Positions 1-10,497 of a stretch of 64,000 nt of DNA are shown here, in pieces. The position numbers and the translations under genes were made by a program. The DNA comes from Schizochytrium sp. CCTCC M209059 (Eukaryota > Sar > Bigyra > Thraustochytrida > Thraustochytriidae). The stretch spans positions 558,001 through 622,000 of the forward strand of contig KN805373.1 in assembly GCA_000818945.1 (NCBI GenBank), given 5' to 3'. The notes under the pieces are model-generated. The model made no database searches and was not told the origin of the DNA. It was given only the letters and a program-made list of their open reading frames with translations. Every line of letters begins with the position of its first letter. Within the stretch, counting starts at the first letter, position 1.

Positions 1-1759
1 GAGCATGGCCGCGGCAAGGACTCGCGACAGCGCTGCGAAGGCAAGCAAGGCCGCGCCCGGTCCGCAAGCGGAAAGCCGCGGACGCGCGGTCCTGGCTCAG
101 CTGCAGGCCGCGCGCAGGATCTGTCTGGCAAGGGCACGCGTGGGGCGCGATATGTCTCCCGGCCGGACGGCGGGATTATACATGGCTGGCGCGCGCAGAG
201 TTGACGTCAGGATGCGCAGGACAGGCAGGCAGCCGGGACCTCGTGAGCGTTCGGGCGCAGACAGTCGGTGCGCAGGACACTGCACGCGAACACGCGGCTG
301 ATCGGGGAGAAAGACTCGTCCGTTGCCTCGGTGCGGTGTGTGGAGATGGTGGAGGGAACGACTCGCCGTCGAGACGAGTACGCCGTGCCGCCATCACGGG
401 CGCACGGCACGAAGGAGCTTGTGGCGGGGGGGGACTGTATGTGGCGGGTCGAGACTGTAAAGGCCTAACGTCAACGTCGAACCGTGACTCGTAGAGTGAC
501 GCCGGCCGTCCTCGATGAAGGCCAGATTGATGAAGTTTGCCCGCGAGTTGCTCACCAAAATGATTTGCACCCCGAAGCGCAGGCGGCATGAATCGAAAAA
601 TGGCGTCTTCAAGGCTTACCGGGCCGCGTGTCCGCTCCGGCGGGCCTAAAAAGACCCCTCGCCGGTCGCAACAGCGTGCGCGGGATAGCCAGAATTAAAA
701 TTACGTTTGTACGCAGCGCCCGTTGAGGAACCTCACGAACAACACCGCAGCAGCACCTGCCACTGCTGCTGCTGCTGCTGCTGCTGCTGCAGAGAGCAAG
801 TACACCTGAATGTGTTCGGTCCAAAAAAGTGCGAGTCTTTCACATCTTCCATAAAAGGCCAGTGGCTCCATCTTGTTTTGGCTCATGTTGGTTGGTTGGA
901 GGAAAGCAGGCAATGGCAGTTAGGCCTAACCCAGTACGTAGTATAATAGAAAAGGGGGAAAAAAGGGTAGCCACACTGCCAATGTAGTCACTAGTAGTAG
1001 GACTCATTTTTCTTTCATGATGATGAAAGTGCATGCAACGGCAGACGTGAACGCGCTTTTAATGCGCACGGTCGTGCGCCACAGGCGCAGTTCTGTCGGC
1101 CCTGATTACACTGAGCAGAGTGCAAAGGCTTTCTGTTGAGTGACGTTTTCATACAAATTGATCGTAGATCGTATACGTGGTTTGGGGTTGTGCGGCTTTC
1201 AATAGGAGTTGCGCTTGGGTTTGCGCAGTCGCGTCTCACGCACAGTCGTGGCTCTCGCGCATGGTGATCCGTCGCAGTGATCAGTCAGGAAAAGGCGATT
1301 GATGTCATTGCCTTGGGGCAAAACCTAACACGTGCCGCGCGGTGTCAGGGCGGCCCGAAAATAAAAATAAACTAAAACAAGGAATTCAATCATGAAAGGT
1401 CGCGGTCGCCTCACAATAATTACGCTCAACGCAAGTGTAAGTAGCCTAGACCTCATAAAAGAGCATCTATTCTTTTGCTTTCAATTTCGCATTGCCTACC
1501 TAGGTACGTATGCGGCCTAGAACAAGCCAATGATGCTTGATCGTGATGATCAGGATCTTGAGTTCCAATTGAGCATAAAAAGACCTATTCAGGGACATAA
1601 AAGACCCAAATAAAGTGCCGAGCCCCGCGGCGAAAACGGGAGCTCCTGTGCTCGATCGATCAATCAATCGCTCGACCGAGAGGGAGCGCTTTGCCGCTGG
1701 CGCTGCCACGCGAGGTCGCTTCTGCGCAGACGAGCAGTGGAGCGAGCGAAGAGGCAGAC
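1..1759. other. Gene-free 5' stretch of the window
   Basis: No reading frame here resembles a known protein. The stretch holds a CTG trinucleotide tract at 763-790 (nine units) and otherwise unremarkable mixed-composition DNA. The last few hundred bases, including the GATC/AATC-rich piece near 1650-1680, should hold the promoter and 5' UTR of the GLE1 gene that starts at 1760, but I see no clear core promoter motif. Confidence 0.6.
763..790 (+). repeat. (CTG)9 microsatellite
   Basis: Nine uninterrupted CTG units plus one base are visible on the plus strand, in non-coding DNA. Confidence 0.95.
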
Positions 1760-3436
1760 ATGCAGGCAGGCATGGAGCAGCTTGCACGCGCGGCTGGCGA
1801 GGCGCGGCGAGCCGCCACAGAGTCCCTGGCGACGCAGCTGGCGGAGCTAGACCGCCTTGGCGGCCACAACCGCGAGCGTCGCGACGACGAGCTTGCGAGC
1901 AACCGCGCGCAGAAACGAGCGCGTAGAGCTGCTGCAATCAAACTTGCAGGCCTGCTCGATGGCCAAGAAGAACCTCAACAAGACCCTCTTTTGGCTGACG
2001 AGAATTCACACGCAGGGCATCATCGGCATCATCAGCATCATCACCATGGCCATCACCATCGAGAGCAGCACGACGCTGGTCCACACGTGCGTGTCGTAGC
2101 GCTAGATGAGCCACCGAGCAGCGTCAACCGGCACAATAAGATTATTTTCCAAGAGGAAAGCGAAGTTCTCGCCAAGAGGCTTGCTGACCTTAAAGTTGAG
2201 CTGTACAAACGCAACGACATGCTCAAGGCAGCCGAGAAAGTCCGGCAGCAGCGCGAGGAGGAGGCTGTTCGAGCCGCCGCTGCAGAAGAGGAGCGTGAAG
2301 CAAGAGAGCGTGCAGAGGCAGAGGCCAAGGCACGTGCAGTTGCAGAAGCTCGCGCCGCCCAGGAAAAGAAAGCGCAAGAGGCCGTTGCGGCGAAACAGGC
2401 AGAGGAGGCCTCGCAGCGCAGCGTACGCGATCTTATCAAGCTCAACATGCAACGCCGCGCTGCCTACGCGGCACGATCCAAGGATGTGGATGACTTTGTA
2501 AAACGTTTCAAGAAGATGGTCAATGGGTGCAATCTCATGATCCAAATGACGGGTGAAACCGTGCAGGACATGAAAAAGCTCGGGTACGAAGGCAACCGCA
2601 AGAATGCTGGCGCGGGCACCTTTTTGTCGCAATTGCAGGCCAAGAAGCCAGAGCTAATCGATCTGGGCATGCACGTCGTGGCAGACCGCATCATTCGCTT
2701 CGGCACGACACAAACGGCCCCAGATAGTATCAAGGCTGGAGAGACCAAGTTTGCCCTTGTGTACCTTGTCGTGACTCTGAGCATCAACTTTGAAGGGTTC
2801 TTTGAGCGATTCATGGAATCCATGGCGCACGCGTGTCCGTACATGTGTCCAGGGCTGCGCGAGGCCGTTATTGCGAGCGCAGATGGGGCAGACACGGACG
2901 CTTTGCGCGCCAAGCTCGGTTATAGCGCCGGCGAGACCAACGCAGATTACATCGCCCGCATGCAAGCGCACGTGGGCTTTCTGGCTGGCGTGTACCAGAC
3001 GTCGGTCTCGATGCTCTCCAAGGCGCCCTACGAGATGGTGCCCCCGGGAAGCAAGCACCCATGCAAGGAGGGAGGCGGTCTCGTCGAGGCTTGGCGTTGG
3101 CTTGCGATGAACGCAAATCGCGCTCCGAATCGCTGGACCCCTCATCTCATTCTCGCTTTTGTGTCGGTGTGCGGCTTCGAGCTCTCGCGGCACTTTCCTA
3201 CGCAAATGGCAAAAATGCTCGACCTCTTTGCCTCGGCCGACTTTATTGACAAGTGCAAGGCTGTCGCCAAGATGGATCTCGGCGATGATGATAACGATGT
3301 GGACCGGTACACGACCTACACTGAGCTATTCACTTCCTTTGCCAAATCCAGCAAAGTGCGCGCTCCCGGCCGTGAGCAAGACGGCCAGGATGTTCGTCAG
3401 CTCGTGCTCCAAGTGGCCAGTAACCAGGCTCTCTAG
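1760..3436 (+). CDS. GLE1: mRNA export factor GLE1 (nucleoporin GLE1)
   Basis: A 558-residue protein of the GLE1 family. GLE1 sits on the cytoplasmic face of the nuclear pore and, with inositol hexakisphosphate, activates the DEAD-box ATPase DBP5 to release exported mRNPs. Seen here: an acidic, His-rich N-terminal third (a HHRHHQHHHH-type run near residues 85-100), a charged Ala/Glu/Arg coiled coil at about 130-225, and a C-terminal helical domain from about 237 to the end. That domain carries family-typical pieces such as HACPYMCP, KLGY and VEAWRWLAM, matching in order the CPY...GY...GWRWLA segments of animal GLE1. The frame is open upstream without an ATG to 1691; ATG 1760 is the first methionine, with another four codons later. 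The gene is intronless. The family call is firm; the exact start is less so. Confidence 0.9.
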   Translation: MQAGMEQLARAAGEARRAATESLATQLAELDRLGGHNRERRDDELASNRAQKRARRAAAIKLAGLLDGQEEPQQDPLLADENSHAGHHRHHQHHHHGHHHREQHDAGPHVRVVALDEPPSSVNRHNKIIFQEESEVLAKRLADLKVELYKRNDMLKAAEKVRQQREEEAVRAAAAEEEREARERAEAEAKARAVAEARAAQEKKAQEAVAAKQAEEASQRSVRDLIKLNMQRRAAYAARSKDVDDFVKRFKKMVNGCNLMIQMTGETVQDMKKLGYEGNRKNAGAGTFLSQLQAKKPELIDLGMHVVADRIIRFGTTQTAPDSIKAGETKFALVYLVVTLSINFEGFFERFMESMAHACPYMCPGLREAVIASADGADTDALRAKLGYSAGETNADYIARMQAHVGFLAGVYQTSVSMLSKAPYEMVPPGSKHPCKEGGGLVEAWRWLAMNANRAPNRWTPHLILAFVSVCGFELSRHFPTQMAKMLDLFASADFIDKCKAVAKMDLGDDDNDVDRYTTYTELFTSFAKSSKVRAPGREQDGQDVRQLVLQVASNQAL

Positions 3437-4873
3437 CTGCAGGATCCTGCTTTTCTACCTTCGCCTCGCTCCGTATGTATATGTATCTATCAACCATCAA
3501 CCATCTCCTAGGCCTCCTTTTGCCTTTCCTGCAGATTCGTGATGAGATGTCGCGGGACCTTGCTCGTGCCAGAATCACACGGGTGGAGAGGAGAGTCTGC
3601 CCTGGCAGGCGACAAGAGTTCGTTCCTTCAAGTGTCAAAGAAGCAGTTTTACGCCGCTTTTGCTCGAGGTCAGCTGAAATAGCGCGATTTATCCATCCAT
3701 TCAGGTGTGGTTACATTCAGCCACGCGGCTGACTCGACGGCGGTCCACTTTGCCACCACCAAAAGATATCAGTCGCTTCAGGCCTACCGCCTTCGCTCGC
3801 TCGTGCCGTCGATCGATCTGCAGGCCGGCCGTCGCGACGGCGGAAGACTGACTGTGACTGTGAGTCGTCCGACTCTGCTCGAGGCCGAGTGACAGCCCTC
3901 GAGCGAGCGAGCGAGCGAGCGAGCGGCCCCAGTCGCGACAACACCTTGCGACCGATCAACTTTGCGTCACCTACAGCTGCAGCTGCATGCAGCCATTGCA
4001 GCCTGAAACGAGACGTCACGTCGTACTTTTCAGGAGCTGCTGCCGCGACAAGCCGCGCCGCTTGCTTTTGCGGCCCGCACGAACCGCTCCGTTAACTGCA
4101 CCTCGATCGACAGCGGCAGAGGCTGGCTGCAGCTGCACGCGCGTGCGAGTGCGCGACATCGCGACATCGTGCACGCGTGCGTGATGCACGGTTTGCGCCC
4201 CAACGAGACGTTCCCCTCCCCACCAAAGCGTGCGCATCGAATTGTATCGTATCGCTCGAGCATTTCCTTCTTCTCCTCCACAAACTCCGCTGCCGCGAGC
4301 TGCGGCATCCTCGGGTCATGATGGCGCGTCGCCCCGGCCTCGAACGAGCTCCAGGCGCAGAGTGCAGGCGGCCAGAGGCGCGAACGGAAGGCGCAGTCTT
4401 GCTCGCGCACGGTCTCCGTCTCCCGGGCCCGCACGCACGCTGCTGCTGCTGCTGCTGGCCGCCCGCCCCCCCCCGCGGCGGCAGGCCGCTCTCGCGCGGG
4501 CCGGGGTCGGAGCTCGTGGGTTGGGTCCAGGTTGTTTTGTTATTTATACCCGTGTGTGTGGTCAAGGCAAGGCAAGTGAGGAAAGGCAAAGCGAAAAGCA
4601 CGAAGGCGACAAAAGCAGAACGCCGACCGGCCGGCCGAGGTCGGGCAGACGGAGACGAGAGGCGCGCGGGCTCGCTCGGAGAACGGCAGACGCGCGACAC
4701 GAGGCCCGCCGGGCGCGGCTTCGTCGCGGCGCGCTCAGCTGCACTGGCCGGCCTGAGTCAGACTGTGACTGGCTGACTGCTTGATTGAGCACCCCGGATC
4801 GGGCGGAGGCGCGCGAGACCTGGACGACGCGCCGCCGAAGGCCGACTTTACGTACTACTCCTACCCGGGGGTA
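3437..4873. other. Intergenic region between GLE1 and the first sulfatase gene
   Basis: No supported gene. It contains a (GAGC)n tract at 3900-3925 and a short TGC run near 4439-4457. Long frames cross 4177-4784, but they are low-complexity Arg/Ala/Pro readings of GC-rich DNA without family resemblance. The 3' end presumably carries the sulfatase promoter and 5' UTR. Confidence 0.55.
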
Positions 4874-6529
4874 ATGGCGACCCGTGCCAAGGCTCCGCGA
4901 CGGAGGTGGCCTGTGCGCGCGACGGCGGCACTGGCCGCGGTGGCACTGGCAGAGCTGGCGGCGTGCGCGCAGGCAACGTATAATGTGCTCTTCATCATTA
5001 TTGACGACCTCAAACCGACGCTGGGCGCCTTTGGCGACGAGGAGGCGAACACCCCGTATATGGACGATCTGCTCAGCCGAGGAACTGTGTTCCAGTCCAT
5101 GAGCTGCTCAATGGCAATCTGCGGACCAAGTCGCGCGTCGCTCATCTCGGGCAGACACGCAGACGCAACGCAGACATGGGCTTTTCAGCCGACCTTTCGC
5201 AAAGTTTCGCCCGAGCTCATGACGCTTCCAGGACACTTGCGTCAAGAGACAAACCACCGCGCCGTAGGCGTGGGCAAGATTCTGGACAATCGGAACTTCA
5301 ACACCAACGGAGAATTTGCCCCTGATTTGTGCGGGCAAGACACGTGGGAGAACGCGGATAATGTTCATTGCAGCTGGGACGAGTACATTACCCCCAAAAA
5401 AATGCGTCAAGAGCCCCTGTGCAATGGCAAAACGGCCTTGCGCTGGGCAGCAGACGATTACAAAGATTGGGACCAATACGATCAGTTCGAGGCCATCATT
5501 CTCGAGATTGACAATGTGACGCGCCATGAGGATTACTGCATCGGCCTCATTGGCCGCGAAAAGCTCGTCGAGCTTGCCGCCAACGCCTCAGAGCAGCCCT
5601 TCTTCCTTGCCGTTGGCTTTGTGAAGCCGCACTTGCCGTGGACTGGCCCGCGCGCCGACTTTGAGGCCTTGCGCACTGATCCGGACAGCACGATTCTCCC
5701 ACCGCCAGAGATCCAGATGGACTTGGACGACAACACTTTCTGGACTGAGCAATCTTCGTCGTGGACAAAACCGTCTTCGAACGCAGAGTTGGAGAACTAC
5801 GAAGGCTGGGACACCTACGATGCCTCGGACCTGGTCCGTGCCTACTATGCCAGCACGGCCTTTGTTGACCGACAAATTGGCGCGCTCATCTCAACGCTCG
5901 ATAACGAAATCGACGAAACCGTGCGCAACAACACCATGGTCATTCTCTGGGGCGACAATGGCTATCATCTGGGCGACTTTGGGCTTTGGGGCAAAAAGAC
6001 AAACCTGGAGAACTCGGCGCGCGTGCCGTGTGGCATTGTGGCCCCTCCTGCATGGACTGCGATCTCAGGCAATAAGGTCCAGGCCGGAGCGCATTCGGAC
6101 TCGCCCACAGACAGTGTTGACTTGTATCCGACAGTGCTCGATATTCTCGGCGTCGACCCGCCGTCCGACCAGACCTTTTCGGGCACCAGTCTCGTGCCAA
6201 TTATGAAGAACTCGTCCGCGCAAGTGCGCGCTGCCGCGCTTAGCGAGTACGTTTCGTACGAAAACTCCAGGTTTATGGGCTACTCGATTCGCACGCAGTC
6301 GTACCGCCTCATTGTGTACATGAAGCTTTCAAACAAAGGCGTGTTTGATTACAGCACTGCCAAGAAGATGGAGTTGTACCACTATGGCGAGCCCGGTGCC
6401 TTTGAGACGATCAATCGCATCGACGATGAAAACTATGCTGACGTCAAGGCCGAGATGCTCGCGCTTATTGGCGACCCCTCGGACCCGGACTGGACGCACC
6501 TCCTCGGTGTTGCTCCCTTTGACGCCTGA
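4874..6529 (+). CDS. Sulfatase, iduronate-2-sulfatase-like, secreted
   Basis: A 551-residue type I sulfatase that would hydrolyse sulfate esters, probably on a glycan or small sugar substrate, in the secretory pathway or outside the cell. The N-terminus has basic residues then a hydrophobic stretch (about 13-33) like a signal peptide, followed at once by the first strand with the metal-binding pair D44-D45. The signature CGPSR at 83-87 supplies the Cys converted to formylglycine, and GDNGYH (D361, N362) gives the later metal ligands. The segment after the signature (WAFQPTFRKV, then VGVGKILD) follows iduronate-2-sulfatase rather than arylsulfatase order. The frame extends upstream to 4781 only by non-ATG codons; ATG 4874 places the signal peptide correctly. 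A paralogue lies immediately downstream. Exact substrate cannot be told from sequence. Confidence 0.9.
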   Translation: MATRAKAPRRRWPVRATAALAAVALAELAACAQATYNVLFIIIDDLKPTLGAFGDEEANTPYMDDLLSRGTVFQSMSCSMAICGPSRASLISGRHADATQTWAFQPTFRKVSPELMTLPGHLRQETNHRAVGVGKILDNRNFNTNGEFAPDLCGQDTWENADNVHCSWDEYITPKKMRQEPLCNGKTALRWAADDYKDWDQYDQFEAIILEIDNVTRHEDYCIGLIGREKLVELAANASEQPFFLAVGFVKPHLPWTGPRADFEALRTDPDSTILPPPEIQMDLDDNTFWTEQSSSWTKPSSNAELENYEGWDTYDASDLVRAYYASTAFVDRQIGALISTLDNEIDETVRNNTMVILWGDNGYHLGDFGLWGKKTNLENSARVPCGIVAPPAWTAISGNKVQAGAHSDSPTDSVDLYPTVLDILGVDPPSDQTFSGTSLVPIMKNSSAQVRAAALSEYVSYENSRFMGYSIRTQSYRLIVYMKLSNKGVFDYSTAKKMELYHYGEPGAFETINRIDDENYADVKAEMLALIGDPSDPDWTHLLGVAPFDA

Positions 6530-7055
6530 TTTTGTCTTGGATTTTAGTAAAGAACAATTGCTTGCTTGCTTCTATGATATACCTTTATTAAAATACGTAA
6601 TACATGAATGAAAAACTCCCTAATCTTGGGCGTTCCTGTAGCCTAGGTAGGCAGGCCTCCTGCTGTGTCGCGTCTGTCGCGCACGGTTCACGCCGGTGAT
6701 ATCACCGACCGGTGCTGATACGGCGAGTGAGTCTCTCGACGTGGTCTGATTTCCTTCTGACTATCTTTCTGGTGCCGGGAAAGCGTGCCTCGGTGTCAAC
6801 GCTCTTCGCTGCGTTGCGAGTCACACTCACCCGTCGCCGCGCACTACACTGCGCTGCACTGCGCTGCACTGCGCTGCCCAGCCAGGCTATCTCCGCGCTG
6901 TCCATCTCTCTCACTCGTTAAACTCCACTTCTCGGCGTCGGCCCGTCTCGTCTCCGTGTGCGCCATCGGCGGCGAGGCGACCGCGAGCGCGACCGCGCGC
7001 ACATTCTACGAGCGCGATCGAGCGCGCGTTTTGACGATCCCGAGCCCGATCTCGG

Positions 7056-7087
<32 letters not shown>

Positions 7088-7972
7088 CTGAGCACGAGCG
7101 CGAGCGCGAGCGCGGGCGCCTCGCGCGGCGGCGTCGAGTCGGTGCGGGGCGCCATCGTGACCGCCTGCGTCGAGCCGGTCCGCCCTGCACGCGCCCCGCA
7201 AGTGGACGTTTGCGCGCGCGCAAGTGAAGAATGCGCCTCCCGCAAGAGCGGTATTCGGCGCGCCAGTGTCTGTGTGTGCGCCCACAAAGAGAAGAGATGC
7301 GGCCTCCTCTCCTCCTCTTTTCCCTCCTCCTTTCGATCCTTTCGCTCTCGCCCGAACGGGAACAGCCTCGCGCCCTGCCTCGCCCTCCTCGCCCTCCTCG
7401 CGGCGTCGCCTCCGCCGCGGGGCCAGGCCTCCTCTCCTGCCCCGCGAGCTGGGGCGCGTGCAGCTGCGAGGAGCCGCCATCCCGCCCTGCATCGCGCCCT
7501 CCATCGCGCCCTCCCCTCCATCCCGCCCTCCATCGCGCCCTCCATCGCGCCCCGGAGCCGCTCGCTGCCCGGCGGCGAAAGCGCCAGCGCCGCGAAGACG
7601 AGGAGGAAGACAGCGCGGCCCTCGCGTCCTCGCCCGCCGCGGCTCGAGGCGGCTCGAGTCGGCCGCGCAGTCGCGTCGCTGGCCAGCTCGCAGTCGCGCA
7701 AGCAGAGGAAGCAGAGAAAGCAGAGAAAGCAGACAAGACGAGGCAAGAGGGGACAAGGCGAGGCGAGGCGAGGCAAGGGAGACACGAGAACAAGTCACGG
7801 GACTCGCAACTCGCAGAGGAGGCGAGGCAGGCAGGCACGAGCCTGCAGACACGCAACGCGGCGCGGCGCAGGCGAGGAGAGGGCAGGCGCGGGCGCGAGG
7901 CCGCGGGCGAGGCCGGACGGGTGCGCCGGGCGGGATCCATCCCATCTCGCGGAATCAGCCAACCAGCCAGCT
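6530..7972. other. GC-rich intergenic region with short tandem motifs
   Basis: Between the sulfatase paralogues I see no supported gene. The stretch has a CACTGCGCTG repeat at about 6845-6880, GAGCAC repeats at about 7055-7100, a CATCGCGCC/CATCCCGCC repeat at about 7490-7560, and AAGCAGAG and GAGGCGAGGC repeats between 7700 and 7780. Long frames on both strands are Arg/Ala/Ser-rich by-products of stop-poor GC-rich DNA. Confidence 0.6.
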
Positions 7973-8167
7973 TGGCGTCTCGGCTACCTGCGAGCCATAC
8001 GCGCCGAGAACAGGCTGCAGGTCATCGATCGCGATGAAGAGCACATTGTACGGCCGCTCCACCGAGGACGCCGCCGTGGCTACGAGCGCCGTCGCCAGCG
8101 CCACGAGCGTCTGCAGCGTCCTCCTGGTCGCAGACGAGGTCCTCCTGGTCGCAGGCGAGGTCCTCAT
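7973..8167 (-). pseudogene. Inverted N-terminal fragment of the second sulfatase gene
   Basis: Read on the minus strand from the ATG at 8167, this gives a 65-residue piece: an Arg/Ser/Thr-rich start, a hydrophobic signal-peptide-like stretch (LVALATALVATA), and then the first strand of a sulfatase. The YNVLFIAIDDLQP segment includes the metal-binding Asp pair and matches YNVLFIIIDDLKP in the paralogue at 4874-6529. It runs on to AETP, exactly where the plus-strand part of the gene takes up, and then loses similarity and stops at 7955. It ends about 220 bases from the continuation, which lies on the other strand. This is either an in-place inversion of the 5' coding part or an assembly error. 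Confidence 0.8.
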
Positions 8168-8196
8168 GCTCACAGCACGAGTTGGAATCGAATCCC

Positions 8197-9862
8197 ATGG
8201 ACGCGCTCTTGGGCCGAGGCATTCGCTTCGAAAATATCCAGGCGGCCAAGGCCGAGTGTGCGCCCTCGCGCATCAGGTAAGTCAAGACGGACGGACGAAA
8301 GCAAGCAATCAACCAAAAAGGGGAACTCGAAACTCACGAACGCGAGCTGGTCTCACACTGAATGAATCGATGAACGAACCAATATGCATGTACACAGTAT
8401 GATCACGGGCAAACGAAACGACCCGATCAGAGCCTGGGGATTCGAAGGCACGTTCCGCAAGCTTAATACCAACCTGCATACAATGCCAGGGTGGTTGCGG
8501 AACTCAGAGTCCAATTACAGAACCGTGGGCGTGGGCAAGATTCTCGACACTCGGAGTTTCAGCTCCACCGACGAGGATGACACGACAGGCGTTAACAAAC
8601 CTGACATCTGCGAAGATGAAGATGACAAGTTCTGCTCATGGGACGAGTACTATCCGCCGAAAGAGATGCGGACCTCGGCTGAACTGTGCGGGAAAACAGT
8701 GCTGCGTTGGCCGACCGAGGGCGAAAACGGCGACGAATCGCTGGAGAGCGACAAAAACTACGCTCTCGAGTACTCGTTCGACTCAACGTACCAAGATCGG
8801 CATCTCGATTACTGTGTGCGCAAGCTTGGTATTGAAAAACTCCAAGAACTGGCGTCAAACGCCAGTCAGCCATGGTTCCTCGGCGTGGGCTTCGTTCAGC
8901 CTCACATGCCGTGGGTTGCGCGCAACGAAGACTTTAGCGCCTACCGCACCGTTCCTGACAGCCTGCTCAATCCTGATCCTCTTGTGCAGGATGGCACCAC
9001 CTGGTTCTCCGACAAAGAGTACAGTGCGCGCGACAATCAGGAGCTTAGCAAGTATGACAAGCAAGACGATCTCGACGACAGTGACCGCGTGCGAGGCTAT
9101 TACGCCGGCACTCGCTTCATTGACGAGCAGATTGGCGAGCTCATGAAGGCTTTTGACGAGATTGATGAAGAGGTCCGTCGGAACACCTTGATCATCATGT
9201 GGGGCGACCACGGCTTTCACCTTGGAGATCGCGGCCTGTTCGGAAAGAAAACAGTCTACGAACACGCTACGCGCGTTCCGGCGGGCATCGTCCCGCCCGA
9301 AAATTGGCTTTCTCTCGATTCGGCACGGCGCAACGGTATCGGTTCATACTCCACCTGCCCTCTTGATACCGTCGACTTTTACCCAACGGTTCTCGACATG
9401 GTTGGACTCGACAGGGGTACGCAGTCAGGCTCAACGGACCCTGTTGTTCTTGGTGGCACAAGCTTGACAGGTCTTTTCGAGGACACCAACGCTTGCCCGC
9501 GCGCGGCTGCGCTCTCGGAATATGAGAACCAAAAGAAAAAGACAACAAAGGATTGCAAGGGAGAAACCAAAGGCGACTGGGTGTGCATGGGTTACTCGAT
9601 CCGTTCAAAATGCTACCGTTTGATTGTTTACATGCCGCTCAACGAGGCATCTAAGGATCCCACTCCAGATACGAGCAAGGTCACCGCTGTCGAAATCTAT
9701 CGCTATGCGGAGCCCGGCGTCTGGGAATACGAGGATGGAGACACATCTGATGCTGAAATGAGTAACGCGGAAACGCAGCTCACAAACCTTGTCACGTCCC
9801 TTACAGACTCGGATTGGACCCATCTCATTGGGCAGTTGCCCTTTGACATGGATGAGTGTTAA
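8197..9862 (+). pseudogene. Second sulfatase gene (main part), iduronate-2-sulfatase-like, 5' end disrupted
   Basis: Coding parts are 8197-8276 and 8398-9862, joined over a 121-base GT-AG intron; the splice gives 514 codons from the ATG at 8197. The first part reads MDALLGRGIRFEN, then ECAPSRI with the formylglycine Cys (C21); the codon for the next Ser is split by the intron. The second part matches the upstream paralogue throughout: WGFEGTFRKL, VGVGKILD, the GFVQPHMPW segment and GDHGFHLG with the later metal ligands. It lacks the signal peptide and the first Asp pair, which are coded in reverse orientation at 7973-8167. As arranged here the plus-strand gene could give only a cytosolic protein missing two metal ligands, so it is probably non-functional unless the inversion is an artefact. 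Confidence 0.8.
8277..8397 (+). other. Spliceosomal intron in the second sulfatase gene
   Basis: The donor GTAAGT follows the AG of a split Ser codon and the acceptor ACACAG precedes its T. Removing the 121 bases restores the sulfatase frame from APSRI to SMITGKR, matching SRASLISGRH in the paralogue, which has no intron here. The in-frame stop at 8278-8280 shows the intron must be removed. Confidence 0.85.
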
Positions 9863-10497
9863 TTTCTTCAGCCCTCTCTTCTACCCGGAGGACGGCAATC
9901 TACTGCTTGCATTGCCTACCTCTTCTTTACGGCCCCTAAAGCTGCGACGAATGTCATTGATTGCGAGACATTTTTTTCTCCAAGTTCACTTTGAAAAAAA
10001 CTGATATCTTGTTCTGCCTGATTCTTTTCGGTGTTGTTTGTAGAATAAATTTTCACGATTGAACTTTTCTTCTCGCCAACGTCAACGAAGCTTCTCATGA
10101 AAAAGGAAGCTCATTTCCTTGTCTTGCGTAGCAAACTTTGAATACGACCGACCATCCAGTGCAAAGCAGACTACCTTCTTTGTCTTCATGTCCTCGTTGA
10201 ACTACTTCTTCTTGCGCGCAAGAACTTGCAAAAAGCAATATGAAAATGATGCACTTCCTTTGTACGTACGACATGCCCGCTCCAAACTTTTTTCTCTCCT
10301 ATCCCAACGCTGAAGGTGCGCCCGCGCCCTCCAAAAAACGAACAAGGCCCATCTCGAACATAAACTATCTTTTTTCGACGCCTTTTTTTTAGTCGTAGCT
10401 GAACTTTGGAGTTGTGGCTCTATTCAGAGCGAACACAAGTGAAGGGTAGAAACAGCTCCTGGGTTGGTTGCTGAATGGACGAGTACAATAAAGTTAA
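9863..10497. other. Convergent 3' intergenic region
   Basis: This is the 3' flank shared by the second sulfatase gene and the EF-hand/DM10 gene. It is AT-richer than its surroundings, with T- and A-runs, and has no supported ORF. It should contain both polyadenylation regions; AATAAA occurs near 10043 on the plus strand. Confidence 0.6.

Noticed and set aside
6785..8402. Overlapping Arg/Ala/Ser-rich frames of 260-526 codons on both strands
   Set aside because: GC-rich, stop-poor DNA gives open frames in most phases. No motif is present, and the real coding signal here is the split sulfatase.
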